64,000 nucleotides of DNA from Gillisia sp. CAL575 (GTDB lineage: Bacteria > Bacteroidota > Bacteroidia > Flavobacteriales > Flavobacteriaceae): the NCBI RefSeq assembly GCF_000403785.1, contig NZ_APHJ01000040.1:62001-126000 (forward strand). Direction: 5' to 3'. Positions 29,997 to 39,172 of this stretch are shown one piece after another (the stretch's first letter is position 1; the number at the start of each line of letters is the position of its first letter). A program made the position numbers and the translations under genes. The notes beneath the pieces are model-generated. The model had not been told where the DNA came from and made no database searches. It worked only from the letters and a program-made list of their open reading frames with translations.

Positions 29997-30728
29997 CTAA
30001 TCTTCCTTGTTTTCTTTAAATACATAATTATAGGTGGGATTCAGATCATCTAGGTTCTCTTCGATCTTTTCAATGAAATTCCCCTTTGAATCAAAATGGC
30101 TCATAAAAAGATCACTTTGTGGATCATAATCTTCTTTCTCCCATTCATATTTAGGCTTGATCACTATATTTTGTTTAAATACAAATGCCAATAAAAGTCC
30201 TACAACTAACCCAGATAAATGCCCTTCCCAAGAAATTTTTGGATCTACAGGAACGATAAACCATAGCATACCTCCATATAGAAAAACCACGATTAAAGAA
30301 AGTGCGATCAATCTATAGTATTTGGAAAGGATTCCTTTAAAGAATAAAAAGGAGGCTAATAAGTAGATAACTCCACTAGCTCCTATATGGTTAGCTGGCC
30401 TACCAATCATCCAAGTGAAAAATCCAGTTAGAAGTAATCCTACTACAAGTACTTTCCAACTAATTGTTCTGTAGAAAAAGAACAGTGCTGTTGTCAAGAT
30501 GAAAAGCGGAATGGTATTATGAAAAAGGTGTTTAATGTCTGAGTGAATAAATGGTGAAAAAAGAATTCCTCTCAAGCCTTTTACGGTTCTCGGCTGAATA
30601 CCAAAATGATTAAAATCAAACCCAAAGCGGATCTCAAACCAAAATACAATCCATAAAACTAAAACGAATAAGATTGGGTAGGCTATGACTCCTGTCGAAA
30701 AAATAAATGGTTCTCTTTGTTTCAACAT
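29997..30728 (-). CDS. Rhomboid-family intramembrane serine protease
   Basis: Rhomboids cleave membrane proteins inside the lipid bilayer. The 243 residues have about six membrane helices; the catalytic pair is Ser118 in GASG and His170 in GHLSG, with the supporting HN at 70-71 (LFHN). The charged C-terminal tail of about 50 residues is cytosolic. It converges with rlmB, with 9 bases between the stops. The substrate is unknown. Confidence 0.93.
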   Translation of the reverse strand: MLKQREPFIFSTGVIAYPILFVLVLWIVFWFEIRFGFDFNHFGIQPRTVKGLRGILFSPFIHSDIKHLFHNTIPLFILTTALFFFYRTISWKVLVVGLLLTGFFTWMIGRPANHIGASGVIYLLASFLFFKGILSKYYRLIALSLIVVFLYGGMLWFIVPVDPKISWEGHLSGLVVGLLLAFVFKQNIVIKPKYEWEKEDYDPQSDLFMSHFDSKGNFIEKIEENLDDLNPTYNYVFKENKED

Positions 30729-30863
30729 AGGTCTAATTTATAATTTAATCTTGAATAGCTAAGCTTTGAAGTTGAATTCAATAGCAAAAGCTATGCACAA
30801 CTATGCAAATTGTCATTTTGTCAACAGTATCTTAAATTTTAGAAACAGTCATTCCTGATTTCC

Positions 30864-30871
30864 TACCTTTG
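30864..30871 (+). promoter_or_regulatory. -7 promoter element of rarA, probably leaderless
   Basis: TACCTTTG is a full -7 match and ends 4 bases before the ATG at 30876. A weak TTAG lies 21 bases upstream in the -33 position. As with rlmB, the transcript should start at or within a few bases of the start codon. Confidence 0.55.
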
Positions 30872-30875
30872 TAAG

Positions 30876-32150
30876 ATGAATGAACCTCTTGCAGAACGAT
30901 TAAGACCCAAAAAACTTAGCGATTATTTAAGTCAGCAACATTTAGTAGGAAAAAATGGAGCACTTACGCAGCAGTTAAAACAAGGGATGATCCCATCTCT
31001 TATTTTATGGGGTCCTCCTGGAGTTGGCAAAACCACTCTTGCCAATATAATAGCTACTGAAAGCGAAAGGCCTTTTTACACCCTGAGTGCGATAAATAGC
31101 GGAGTTAAGGATATAAGAGACGTAATAGACCGTGCAAAAAAAGGGGAAGGACTTTTCACTACTAAAAACCCTATTTTATTTATAGATGAAATTCACAGAT
31201 TTAGTAAATCTCAGCAAGATTCATTACTTGGAGCGGTAGAAAAAGGTTGGGTTACTTTAATTGGTGCTACCACAGAAAATCCAAGTTTCGAGGTTATATC
31301 TGCATTGCTTTCTAGATGTCAGGTTTATGTTCTAAAAGCTTTTGAAAATGAAGATCTTATTGCCTTATTGCATCGGGCAATGAAGGAAGATCCAGAAATA
31401 AAAAAAAAGAATATAATTCTTACCGAAACTGAAGCCCTATTGCGTTTAAGCGGAGGAGATGCACGAAAACTATTAAACATTTTTGAGCTATTAGTAAATT
31501 CAGTAGATGAACCTATAGAGATCACTAATGCACTTGTTCTTGAGAAGGTCCAGCAAAATACCGTGCTATATGACAAGACGGGAGAACAGCATTACGATAT
31601 TGTTTCAGCTTTTATAAAATCTATACGTGGTAGCGATCCAAACGGAGCAGTATATTGGCTAGCAAGAATGATAGAAGGTGGTGAAGATGTAAAATTCATT
31701 GCGAGAAGGTTACTGATAGCTGCAAGTGAAGACATTGGAAATGCAAACCCAACTGCATTGATCATGGCAAATAACACATTTCAGGCAGTTAGCACTATTG
31801 GTTTTCCAGAATCTCGTATTATTTTAAGTCAGTGCGCGATCTATTTAGCAACTTCCCCAAAAAGTAATGCATCTTACGCAGCAATTAATGCAGCACAAAG
31901 CCTCGTAAAAGAAACTGGCAACTTATCTGTTCCCTTATCTATTAGAAATGCTCCCACCAAATTGATGAAAGATCTGGGTTATGGAGACAATTACAAATAT
32001 GCTCACAATTATGAAAATAATTTTGCTGAAGCAGAATTTCTCCCTGATGAAATTAAAAATACCATGTTCTATCAACCTGGAAACAATCAGCGAGAAAATG
32101 CACAACGAGAGTTCCTAAAAAAGCGCTGGACAAACAAATACAATTATTAA
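30876..32150 (+). CDS. rarA: Replication-associated recombination protein A (RarA/MgsA), AAA+ ATPase
   Basis: RarA acts at stalled replication forks and shares ancestry with clamp loaders. The 424 residues carry Walker A GPPGVGKTT (46-54), Walker B ILFIDEIH (100-107) and sensor GATTENPSFEV, then a C-terminal tetramerisation domain with YWLARMIEGGEDVKFIARRL. The length is normal. Its stop overlaps the convergent downstream gene by 4 bases. Confidence 0.95.
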   Translation: MNEPLAERLRPKKLSDYLSQQHLVGKNGALTQQLKQGMIPSLILWGPPGVGKTTLANIIATESERPFYTLSAINSGVKDIRDVIDRAKKGEGLFTTKNPILFIDEIHRFSKSQQDSLLGAVEKGWVTLIGATTENPSFEVISALLSRCQVYVLKAFENEDLIALLHRAMKEDPEIKKKNIILTETEALLRLSGGDARKLLNIFELLVNSVDEPIEITNALVLEKVQQNTVLYDKTGEQHYDIVSAFIKSIRGSDPNGAVYWLARMIEGGEDVKFIARRLLIAASEDIGNANPTALIMANNTFQAVSTIGFPESRIILSQCAIYLATSPKSNASYAAINAAQSLVKETGNLSVPLSIRNAPTKLMKDLGYGDNYKYAHNYENNFAEAEFLPDEIKNTMFYQPGNNQRENAQREFLKKRWTNKYNY

Positions 32151-32995
32151 TTTTTAAGTTTGTATGTTTTGATTGAAGTGGAATTATCTTGAGCGTTTAA
32201 AATCTCTACGACTAAATTCTCATTATTATCAAAATATGCGATTCCGTGACTTTGAATAGTGGAATAAATTAAATAATTTGAGTTTTCAGTTTTTATAAGT
32301 TTTGCGAATGGCTCTTCTATTTGTTTCAGAAATAATTGATACCCAAACTCAGTATTCAGAATATAGAATTCCGCATCACCTGAAACATAAATATTTACCT
32401 CTTTGTTAGCAGGAACCCTTTTCTCTGCTGTTAAAATCTCTTCTTTCACAGCTTGAGGAATAGCCGTTAAAATCACTTCCTCTTTCTTCTGTAACCTTTC
32501 TTCTTCAGGAATCTGAATGCCGTTTTTAACTTGCATATTACTTTCTACAGATTCACTTTTTACTGAATTCTGATCGTAACTATAGTTAACCTCCTCAAAT
32601 GATAAAAAAGCATCTCGAAGTGCTTCCTGAAATGCCTTCTTATATTCCTTCTCTCTGCTAATTCCCTCCTTAGAAACAAAAACTTCCTGATTTGCACAGT
32701 TGGACAATACAACCTTGAGTTTAGTTTGAAACAATCCGCCATCCTCAAGAATAGATGCCTTTAAAACATTACAAGGACTCATGGATAAGTCTGAAGGTTT
32801 TATTTCATTTTCCATAAACACATTAAACCCATATTTTTCAAATAAAAACTTTGTAAGTTGATTCATTTGATATTGATTTGATTCCTTTAAAAAATCAAAT
32901 TTTTCGGGTACAGATATATATTTATAGGTATTTAAATTCTGTCCTAAACTGGTAAATCCAACTAATAGCGTGAAAATTAAAAAGATATTTCTCAT
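32147..32995 (-). CDS. Exported protein of unknown function, third gene of an envelope set
   Basis: The 282-residue product has a signal peptide (FLIFTLLVGFTSLG then QN). I recognise no domain. The first half resembles a small alpha/beta fold (KYGFNVFMENEIKPSDLSMS, LKASILEDGGLFQTKLKVVL); the second half contains a Lys/Glu-rich linker followed by a beta-rich segment. Its ATG overlaps the stop of the upstream DUF5723-like gene by 4 bases, so the two are probably translated together. It is presumably periplasmic or attached to the outer membrane. Confidence 0.8.
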   Translation of the reverse strand: MRNIFLIFTLLVGFTSLGQNLNTYKYISVPEKFDFLKESNQYQMNQLTKFLFEKYGFNVFMENEIKPSDLSMSPCNVLKASILEDGGLFQTKLKVVLSNCANQEVFVSKEGISREKEYKKAFQEALRDAFLSFEEVNYSYDQNSVKSESVESNMQVKNGIQIPEEERLQKKEEVILTAIPQAVKEEILTAEKRVPANKEVNIYVSGDAEFYILNTEFGYQLFLKQIEEPFAKLIKTENSNYLIYSTIQSHGIAYFDNNENLVVEILNAQDNSTSIKTYKLKN

Positions 32996-34401
32996 TGTTT
33001 TTTGAATATAAATTGCATTCCCAATTGTAGGGAAGCACTTTGTGATTTTGCAAGATTAAAATATCCAGCTAAGTTATCTGCTGCAATATAAAAATTAAAC
33101 TTCTTAATTTTCGTTGAAACTAATAAACCTATATTATAATATGAAAAGTCATCTACAGTATAAGAAATTTTTGCTCGAAAATTGTTAGAAAACTTCCTGT
33201 CATAATATGTGGTTAAAGCATAATTCATAGTTCTTGGTCTTTTTACTCCAAAAAGGTGAACACCTATTAGATTATAGTTTCTCCTCTTATAAGTTCTCCT
33301 ATAATCACAAATCTCAACCATTTCCTCAAACCCAAATTCTAAAGCTGCATTAAATTTAACGGGTCTCCAGGTGGTATAATTCTCATTAACAGTTTCATCC
33401 TTTAAATTTTTGTCTACCTCATCTTCAAAAAGATCCCAATAAGGAATCGTATTGTCATTAGGAGCAACATCTGGAAACAAAGGTTCTATACCGTCTGTCT
33501 CATAATCTCCATAATACAAATAGTTCTCTACATCGTGCTGCTGAAACATGATTCCAATATCTAGCACAGATCCTGTAATTCTAAGATTATCGGCTAAGTT
33601 ATAGGTGGCTCCAAGATCTATCCCAGCACCAATATTACCACCAAAAAAGGAACGTTTTAAAAGATCTGCTGTAGATTCCTGAACTGTCATTCCAGAATTA
33701 TTTAAGGAAGCATAGCCAGAGGTATTAACCCTAATATCTATGTTTTCTGCATAATGTCTATAGAAATTAGGAGAATTTGGATCGTCTCTCGTTATAAATC
33801 TACCAGAATTGTTTGTACTAGCTACATTAAAAATCCCCGAATATAATTTCCCTCTAGCGCCCACAGTTAATTTATTACTTATTCTTTTATTAATTCCTAA
33901 ATGATAAACAGTCATGATCTCCCCCGTAAACGATACATCCGAAAAGTCAAAAGGAACATTCAAATAAGCATTGTTACCTTCATTTACTAGGAGTGCAGGA
34001 TCTTTAGGAAAATAGGCGAACATATCCATTTCTTGATAAACTCCTGCAGAAAGATATTGACCATTATTAAGTCTCCAACCAAAAGAAAGAATTTCCAATT
34101 GCTGATGGAGTGTGAAATAATCATTTCTAGTTAATCTTCTAATAGCAGCACTTACTTTCTTATTGACATCCACATTGGTTTCATCAAAAATATCGAATAA
34201 ATTTACACCAGAGGAACCGGTTGAAATATGGAATTTAGAGAACAAAGGAACTCCAATATGCCCATCGAAATTCACATTAGCGCCAGGATTATTAAGCAAT
34301 GATTGGGGCAAGCCATTTACATTATATAACAACTGCTTATTTTGGGCCTGACTTATTAAAATTCCAAAAAGTATAATTGCGAAAGAAAAGTAGGGTCTCA
34401 T
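32992..34401 (-). CDS. DUF5723-like outer-membrane beta-barrel protein
   Basis: The 469 residues begin with a signal peptide (FAIILFGILISQAQ) and continue as alternating beta strands with repeated Gly-rich turns, ending in LQLGMQFIFKKQ, as expected of an outer-membrane barrel. The N-terminal region LPQSLLNNPGANVNF recalls the PorP/SprF-like LNPA motif. I assign it to the DUF5723 family from memory of its pattern. It lies 3 bases after a lipoprotein gene and overlaps the next exported gene by 4 bases, so all three likely act together. Confidence 0.75.
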   Translation of the reverse strand: MRPYFSFAIILFGILISQAQNKQLLYNVNGLPQSLLNNPGANVNFDGHIGVPLFSKFHISTGSSGVNLFDIFDETNVDVNKKVSAAIRRLTRNDYFTLHQQLEILSFGWRLNNGQYLSAGVYQEMDMFAYFPKDPALLVNEGNNAYLNVPFDFSDVSFTGEIMTVYHLGINKRISNKLTVGARGKLYSGIFNVASTNNSGRFITRDDPNSPNFYRHYAENIDIRVNTSGYASLNNSGMTVQESTADLLKRSFFGGNIGAGIDLGATYNLADNLRITGSVLDIGIMFQQHDVENYLYYGDYETDGIEPLFPDVAPNDNTIPYWDLFEDEVDKNLKDETVNENYTTWRPVKFNAALEFGFEEMVEICDYRRTYKRRNYNLIGVHLFGVKRPRTMNYALTTYYDRKFSNNFRAKISYTVDDFSYYNIGLLVSTKIKKFNFYIAADNLAGYFNLAKSQSASLQLGMQFIFKKQ

Positions 34402-34404
34402 GCG

Positions 34405-34956
34405 CTAGAATTCAAATGAAAAAAGGCCTTTGGATTCAAATTTCAATTCACCTTCAAAGGGATTTTCATTTGGTATTACCTCTATTTCCACCACCATTTG
34501 AATGGATCTTTTTATTACATCAATCCTTTCATTTTCTATGAATTCTACCCAATCTGTAACTACCGGATTCACCTTTTCTCCTTGTGCAATGTCAAATTGT
34601 AAAAAATGTTGCACCCTATCATTTTCAGAAAGAAAAGAGATCTTATTTCTAAACGATTGTGGAAATGAATTTGTGTATCTAAAGCTAAATTCTACGGTAC
34701 TTAGGTCATCCTGAATATAACTATCATCTAAAAATTCTAATCGAACAGTATCACGAATTATTGCCGTAAATTCTCCGGTGTCTTTATCTATAAAATCCAC
34801 GCTGGTTACATCAAAAACTAACAAACTAACTTGAAGGTCTGGTGTAAGCGCAATTTCTTCTGTTTGATCTAGATCTACTCCTTTTACACAAGAAAGCATA
34901 ACCGCGCAAAAAAGCAGTAGCAAAATGGGGGTTTTAAGAAGTTTTACAAAAGACAT
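34405..34956 (-). CDS. Predicted lipoprotein, first gene of the envelope set
   Basis: The 183-residue product has a lipoprotein signal ending at Cys23 (CAVMLSC) and then a beta-rich body (LTPDLQVSLLVFDVTSVDFI, STVEFSFRYTNSFPQSFRNK). No known domain was recognised. It starts the three-gene set with the DUF5723-like barrel and the exported protein at 32147, with only 3 bases to the next gene. Confidence 0.8.
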   Translation of the reverse strand: MSFVKLLKTPILLLLFCAVMLSCVKGVDLDQTEEIALTPDLQVSLLVFDVTSVDFIDKDTGEFTAIIRDTVRLEFLDDSYIQDDLSTVEFSFRYTNSFPQSFRNKISFLSENDRVQHFLQFDIAQGEKVNPVVTDWVEFIENERIDVIKRSIQMVVEIEVIPNENPFEGELKFESKGLFSFEF

Positions 34957-35002
34957 TAGGGGAGTATTCTTTTAGTGAAACGAATATATAATTTCTTTAT
35001 TG

Positions 35003-35692
35003 CTATAAATACAAACGCAACTCATTTAACTTTTGAATTTGAATCACTTGCATACTTTCATTTTTACCATAATAATCAAAAAACACAGCTTGTAAGCCCG
35101 CATTCTTAGCTCCTTCTATATCAGCTTCATAACTATCCCCAATCATAATTGAATTATCTGGGGTGGCATTGGCTTTTTGTAGTGCCATTTCAAATATTTG
35201 AAAATGAGGTTTTTTAACGCCAGCTTCTTCAGAAGTTGTAATGGTATCAAAAAAGTCTAATATTTGAGAATTTTGCATTTTATTATGCTGAATTTCTTCA
35301 AACCCATTAGTTATAATATGCAATTTGTATTGCGGCTTCAAATAATCTAAAATTTCTATTGTATCTTCAAGTAAATGATTAAAACTAGGCAACACACTAA
35401 TATATCGATTTGATAGGTTATCAATAACTACGTCTGAAACTTCTATTTTCAATGATTTAAAACTATCACGAAGCCTGCCAACCCGAAGCACCTCTTTGGA
35501 AACCAAATTATTTCTATATCGCGCCCAATAGTCTACATTTATAGGCACATAGGCATCTAAAAAATCCTGAACTTCAATACCTATACATTCTTCCTTGAAA
35601 ATCACATCGAAGGTTAATGCTGAATTTTTATCGAAATCCCAAAGGGTATGATCAAGATCAAAATAAACATGTTTTATATTATTGAATTTCAT
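35003..35692 (-). CDS. yjjG: HAD-superfamily noncanonical pyrimidine nucleotidase, YjjG type
   Basis: YjjG removes phosphate from nucleoside monophosphates, including non-standard pyrimidines. The 229 residues contain the HAD motif I FDLDHTLWDFD (nucleophile Asp12, Asp14), motif II HIITNGF, Lys in GVKKPHFQIFE, and motif IV MIGDSYEADIEGAKNAG. The cap domain lies at about 20-95. It overlaps the end of the upstream deacetylase-like gene by 14 bases. Confidence 0.88.
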   Translation of the reverse strand: MKFNNIKHVYFDLDHTLWDFDKNSALTFDVIFKEECIGIEVQDFLDAYVPINVDYWARYRNNLVSKEVLRVGRLRDSFKSLKIEVSDVVIDNLSNRYISVLPSFNHLLEDTIEILDYLKPQYKLHIITNGFEEIQHNKMQNSQILDFFDTITTSEEAGVKKPHFQIFEMALQKANATPDNSIMIGDSYEADIEGAKNAGLQAVFFDYYGKNESMQVIQIQKLNELRLYL

Positions 35693-36968
35693 GTATTTGC
35701 TTTAATAATGAATAATGAAAATTATAATTGGCATATTCAGAGAAATCCCTGTTTTTAAAGATAGTAAGCATATTCCCTTTTACTTGCTTTAATTCCTTTA
35801 CGATTTTAAGAACAATTTCCTGAAGTTCATTTGCATCATAAATACGAGTTACTTGAGAATGAAAAACATAAGGATGAACTTTTAGTGGCGTTGTTATTTC
35901 CAAATTGATATCGTAAAACAAAAAAGGCAAACTCGTTCCTGCTCTAAATCCAATTGTTTCAGGATACCCCATAGAATAGTCATTAGGAATTTCTAGTTCA
36001 TTCAAAAAACCGTAGTGCTCTGGCAGCAATAAATTATATTTTGTATTTATTACATTTTGCAATGGACCATGAATAATGTTTTCGAATCGTTTCTTTTCAA
36101 CTTTTAAAGCTTCAATATCAGATATTGCGAAAAACCCTAGTCTAAGACCAACAATAGAATAATCTGCTACGTATTTAATGATTTCACGATAGTTTAACCG
36201 ATTATGATTTATATTTCTATCATACGCATTAAAGTTGCTAAGCTGAAACATGAACTTTAAATTAATCTTATGTTTTTTTACTAAGAATATTAGGTCATCA
36301 AAAACATTGTATGGATCTTTTTTAATTCTGAGCAATACCTTGAAGCGATCTCTAATTCTGCTGAATTTCAATTTTGTTAGGTCTGCAACAATTCCCGAAA
36401 AGCTTCTAAGCAGACCTTTATTTTTGAAATTAAAAACGTGACTAACTGAAATTAAAGAAGAGGATTGGTATTTTCCTTTTGAAAAAGAAATTTCCGGAAA
36501 CTTATTAAAAAGCAAATTGGAAAAATTCTGAATCCAAATATCAATTACCGGAGAATCTAGAAATCCCTCTTTAGAGGCTAAACTTTCTAATGCTGGAAAT
36601 CTTCCATAACTATCTTTAACATGAGGTAAATATTCCTCATATCTAGAAAGTAAATAAAAGGAAGCTGCAAAAACATCAAATGGAAGGTCGCTATTTTCGG
36701 AAACAGAGAAAAAACACTTAGAATTATCCCAATCTTGCACTTTTATCTCTACATCACTAAAACCTTGTTCTAATAATAGATCTACATTTTGAAAAAACAT
36801 CTCATTCCCTAATCTCTTTTTTCCATAGGAAAATTTCATTCCATCATACGCGATGAATTCTTCAATTTTTGAAGTGAATTTAATATCTATCCCTAAAACG
36901 CGAGTGCAAATATGCTTAAATGCGTAGGTAATTCTGGGAGTTACTTTTTGAGTATAAATTAAAAGCAT
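35679..36968 (-). CDS. Polysaccharide-deacetylase-like protein with degraded active site
   Basis: The 429 residues match the Bacteroidota family of polysaccharide deacetylase proteins with a DUF7033-type N-domain: FAASFYLLSRYEEYLP near residue 105, KGLLRSFSGIVADL near 190 and DYSMGYPETIGFRAGTSLPF near 335. Where active members have an FDIDNAY-type segment just before the KGLLR stretch, this one reads ISVSHVFNFKN, and the later His and Arg ligands also appear changed. It may therefore be a non-catalytic relative. No signal peptide is seen, so it is probably cytosolic. Gene order with yjjG and radC suggests no specific pathway. Confidence 0.7.
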   Translation of the reverse strand: MLLIYTQKVTPRITYAFKHICTRVLGIDIKFTSKIEEFIAYDGMKFSYGKKRLGNEMFFQNVDLLLEQGFSDVEIKVQDWDNSKCFFSVSENSDLPFDVFAASFYLLSRYEEYLPHVKDSYGRFPALESLASKEGFLDSPVIDIWIQNFSNLLFNKFPEISFSKGKYQSSSLISVSHVFNFKNKGLLRSFSGIVADLTKLKFSRIRDRFKVLLRIKKDPYNVFDDLIFLVKKHKINLKFMFQLSNFNAYDRNINHNRLNYREIIKYVADYSIVGLRLGFFAISDIEALKVEKKRFENIIHGPLQNVINTKYNLLLPEHYGFLNELEIPNDYSMGYPETIGFRAGTSLPFLFYDINLEITTPLKVHPYVFHSQVTRIYDANELQEIVLKIVKELKQVKGNMLTIFKNRDFSEYANYNFHYSLLKQIHEIQ

Positions 36969-36980
36969 TGTAAATGGGAG

Positions 36981-37679
36981 TTACATCAATCCTTCGTCGG
37001 CAAAGCTAAAATAGGACTTTTCAGTAACAATAAGGTGATCTAGAATTTTAATATCCATACTTTCCGCGGCCGTTTTAAGCTTAAGAGTTAATTGTTTATC
37101 TGCATCACTTGGATTTAAATTTCCTGAAGGATGATTATGAGCAAGAATTAAAGAAACCGCTCCAAGTTCTAAAGCTTTGCGTAAAGTTATACGAACATCA
37201 ACCAAGGTTCCAGTGATCCCGCCTTTACTTATCTGGAATTGCTCGATAATCTTATTTGCATTATTTAAATATAAGATCCAAAATTCTTCATGAGCTAGAT
37301 CTCCAAGTATTGGTTGCAAAACTTCGAAAACCGAATTACTAGAGGTAACCTTCACATTTTCTAATGCTTCTTCAGAACGTCTTCTCCTACCCAACTCCAT
37401 GGCAGCAATAATGGAAATTGCTTTGGCCTCTCCAATTCCTTTAAATTGCATTAGTTGAGAAACAGATTGCTTACCCAATATGTTCAGGTTATTTAGATTT
37501 TTTGAAAGGATCTTTTTTGAAAGCTCCACAGCACTCTCGTCCCTATTCCCAGAACCTATAAGTATTGCAATTAGCTCTGCATCTGTTAAAGAAAGTCTGC
37601 CCTTTTGAAGCAATTTTTCCCGAGGCCTATCATCTGTTGCCCAATTTTTTATTGTGAAAGGAATTTTATCGCTATTCAT
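36981..37679 (-). CDS. radC: RadC-family JAB/MPN-domain protein
   Basis: The 232 residues have an N-terminal helix-hairpin-helix region (LMQFKGIGEAKAISIIAAME) and a C-terminal JAB domain with the metal motif HNHPSGNLNPSDAD (His181, His183, Ser191, Asp194). The family is named for DNA repair but its biochemical role is unsettled. This is a chromosomal full-length copy in a housekeeping setting, not a mobile-element version. Confidence 0.93.
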   Translation of the reverse strand: MNSDKIPFTIKNWATDDRPREKLLQKGRLSLTDAELIAILIGSGNRDESAVELSKKILSKNLNNLNILGKQSVSQLMQFKGIGEAKAISIIAAMELGRRRRSEEALENVKVTSSNSVFEVLQPILGDLAHEEFWILYLNNANKIIEQFQISKGGITGTLVDVRITLRKALELGAVSLILAHNHPSGNLNPSDADKQLTLKLKTAAESMDIKILDHLIVTEKSYFSFADEGLM

Positions 37680-37755
37680 GGATTTTATTTATATAAATAT
37701 AAACAAATCAAGCAATTATGAACCAAATTCTAATTATTTCGACAAAATGAACCTC

Positions 37756-39111
37756 CTAAGAAATCCAACTTTTGATCTCATTAAAATCTAATCCGCCATA
37801 GTTCCCGCTACTCATAAGTAATAAAACTTTGTTTGAGTATTCTATATTCTTTAGATGAAGTTTAAAATCATCAGAATTGATAAAAATCTTTAAATGTGAG
37901 TTTCCAAAAGCTTCAAATATCTGTTCTTCTGTGATTGGAGGTAACTTTTTTATTAGAAGAGCTTCCGGAGAGAAAAAAACTATAGCTTCATCAGCACTAT
38001 TCAAACTGGACTTATATTGTTTTAAAAATTCAGGAGTCAGACTACTATAAGTATGCAACTCCAAACATGCTACAACTGTTTTATTTGGATATTGATCTTT
38101 TACCGCATTAGTTGTGGCCATAACCTTAGAAGGACTATGGGCAAAATCTTTAAACACTAAGGTATTATTAGTATCTACTATTTTCTCTAATCTTTTAGAG
38201 GCCCCTTTAAAAGTTGAAATAGCTTGATAAAAATCATCTTCATCTACACCCATATGCTGACAAATCCATTTTGCTCCAGCTAGATTATTAAGATTATGAG
38301 CTCCAAACAATTCAATTGGCAAATCTCCTTCGGGAGTGTTTAAAACTGTGATTCCATCTTCTATAGAATATTCTGGAGTTTTATATCCATGTTTTCGAAT
38401 TTCATTCGTTGTATTCTCTGCAATTCTAACAAGTTCAGGATCTTCCTCGTTATAAACTAAGATACCTCCACTTACAATAGAATCAACAAAGATTTCGAAT
38501 TGCTCTACATAATTTTCATAAGTAGGAAAAACATTAATATGATCCCAGGCAACTCCACTTAATAAAGCAATATTTGGTTTATAAAGGTGGAATTTTGGCC
38601 TTCTATCTATTGGAGAAGATAAATACTCATCTCCTTCTAATAAAATAAAATCATTTTCTTCTGTTAAGTGAACCATGTTGGTAAACCCCTCCAATTGCGC
38701 ACCAACCATAAAGTCTATTTCCTTACCGTTATAATGTAAAACATGCAGAATCATTGAGGTAATTGTGGTTTTCCCATGGGAACCTCCTATTACTACTCTA
38801 GTTTTGTTCTTGGATTGTTCAAACAAAAATTCTGGATAAGAATATATTTTGATTCCTAACTCTGTAGCTTTTAGCAATTCTGGATTATCACTCTTAGCGT
38901 GCATACCCAAAATAATAGCATCAAGTTCTTTCGAAATTTTCTCTGGGAACCAACCATTTTTCACGGGCAATAAACCATCTTTTTCTAATTTAGATTTAGA
39001 TGGCTCAAAGATGGCATCATCGCTTCCTGTAACTTTATATCCTTTGTGATGTAATGCCAAAGCCAGATTGTGCATAGCACTTCCCCCAATAGCAATAAAA
39101 TGAAGATTCAT
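37756..39111 (-). CDS. mpl: Mpl-type UDP-N-acetylmuramate-tripeptide ligase (peptidoglycan recycling)
   Basis: Mpl joins recycled murein tripeptide to UDP-MurNAc and so re-enters peptidoglycan synthesis. The 451 residues show the Mur-ligase order: nucleotide-sugar domain starting MNLHFIAIGGSAMHNLALAL, ATP site VVIGGSHGKTTITS near 115, central domain with LLEGDEYLSS, and C-domain with FKDFAHSPSKV. ATG 39111 is chosen over an in-frame TTG nine bases earlier. A promoter -7 box lies at 39128-39135. Confidence 0.9.
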   Translation of the reverse strand: MNLHFIAIGGSAMHNLALALHHKGYKVTGSDDAIFEPSKSKLEKDGLLPVKNGWFPEKISKELDAIILGMHAKSDNPELLKATELGIKIYSYPEFLFEQSKNKTRVVIGGSHGKTTITSMILHVLHYNGKEIDFMVGAQLEGFTNMVHLTEENDFILLEGDEYLSSPIDRRPKFHLYKPNIALLSGVAWDHINVFPTYENYVEQFEIFVDSIVSGGILVYNEEDPELVRIAENTTNEIRKHGYKTPEYSIEDGITVLNTPEGDLPIELFGAHNLNNLAGAKWICQHMGVDEDDFYQAISTFKGASKRLEKIVDTNNTLVFKDFAHSPSKVMATTNAVKDQYPNKTVVACLELHTYSSLTPEFLKQYKSSLNSADEAIVFFSPEALLIKKLPPITEEQIFEAFGNSHLKIFINSDDFKLHLKNIEYSNKVLLLMSSGNYGGLDFNEIKSWIS

Positions 39112-39127
39112 GTAATACAATTTGAGG

Positions 39128-39135
39128 CAAATATA
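39128..39135 (-). promoter_or_regulatory. -7 promoter element of mpl
   Basis: On the minus strand the bases read TATATTTG, a full match to TAnnTTTG, 16 bases before the ATG. A clear -33 TTTG is not seen. Just upstream, AGCAT (39144-39148) and ATGCT (39155-39159) form a short inverted repeat that may end the TPR gene transcript. Confidence 0.45.
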
Positions 39136-39172
39136 GGTATTCTAGCATATTAAAATGCTGTAAAACGCTCAA

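Noticed and set aside
36981-37679. radC as a sign of a mobile element
   Set aside because: It is a full-length chromosomal copy among housekeeping genes with no integrase, repeats or plasmid genes nearby.
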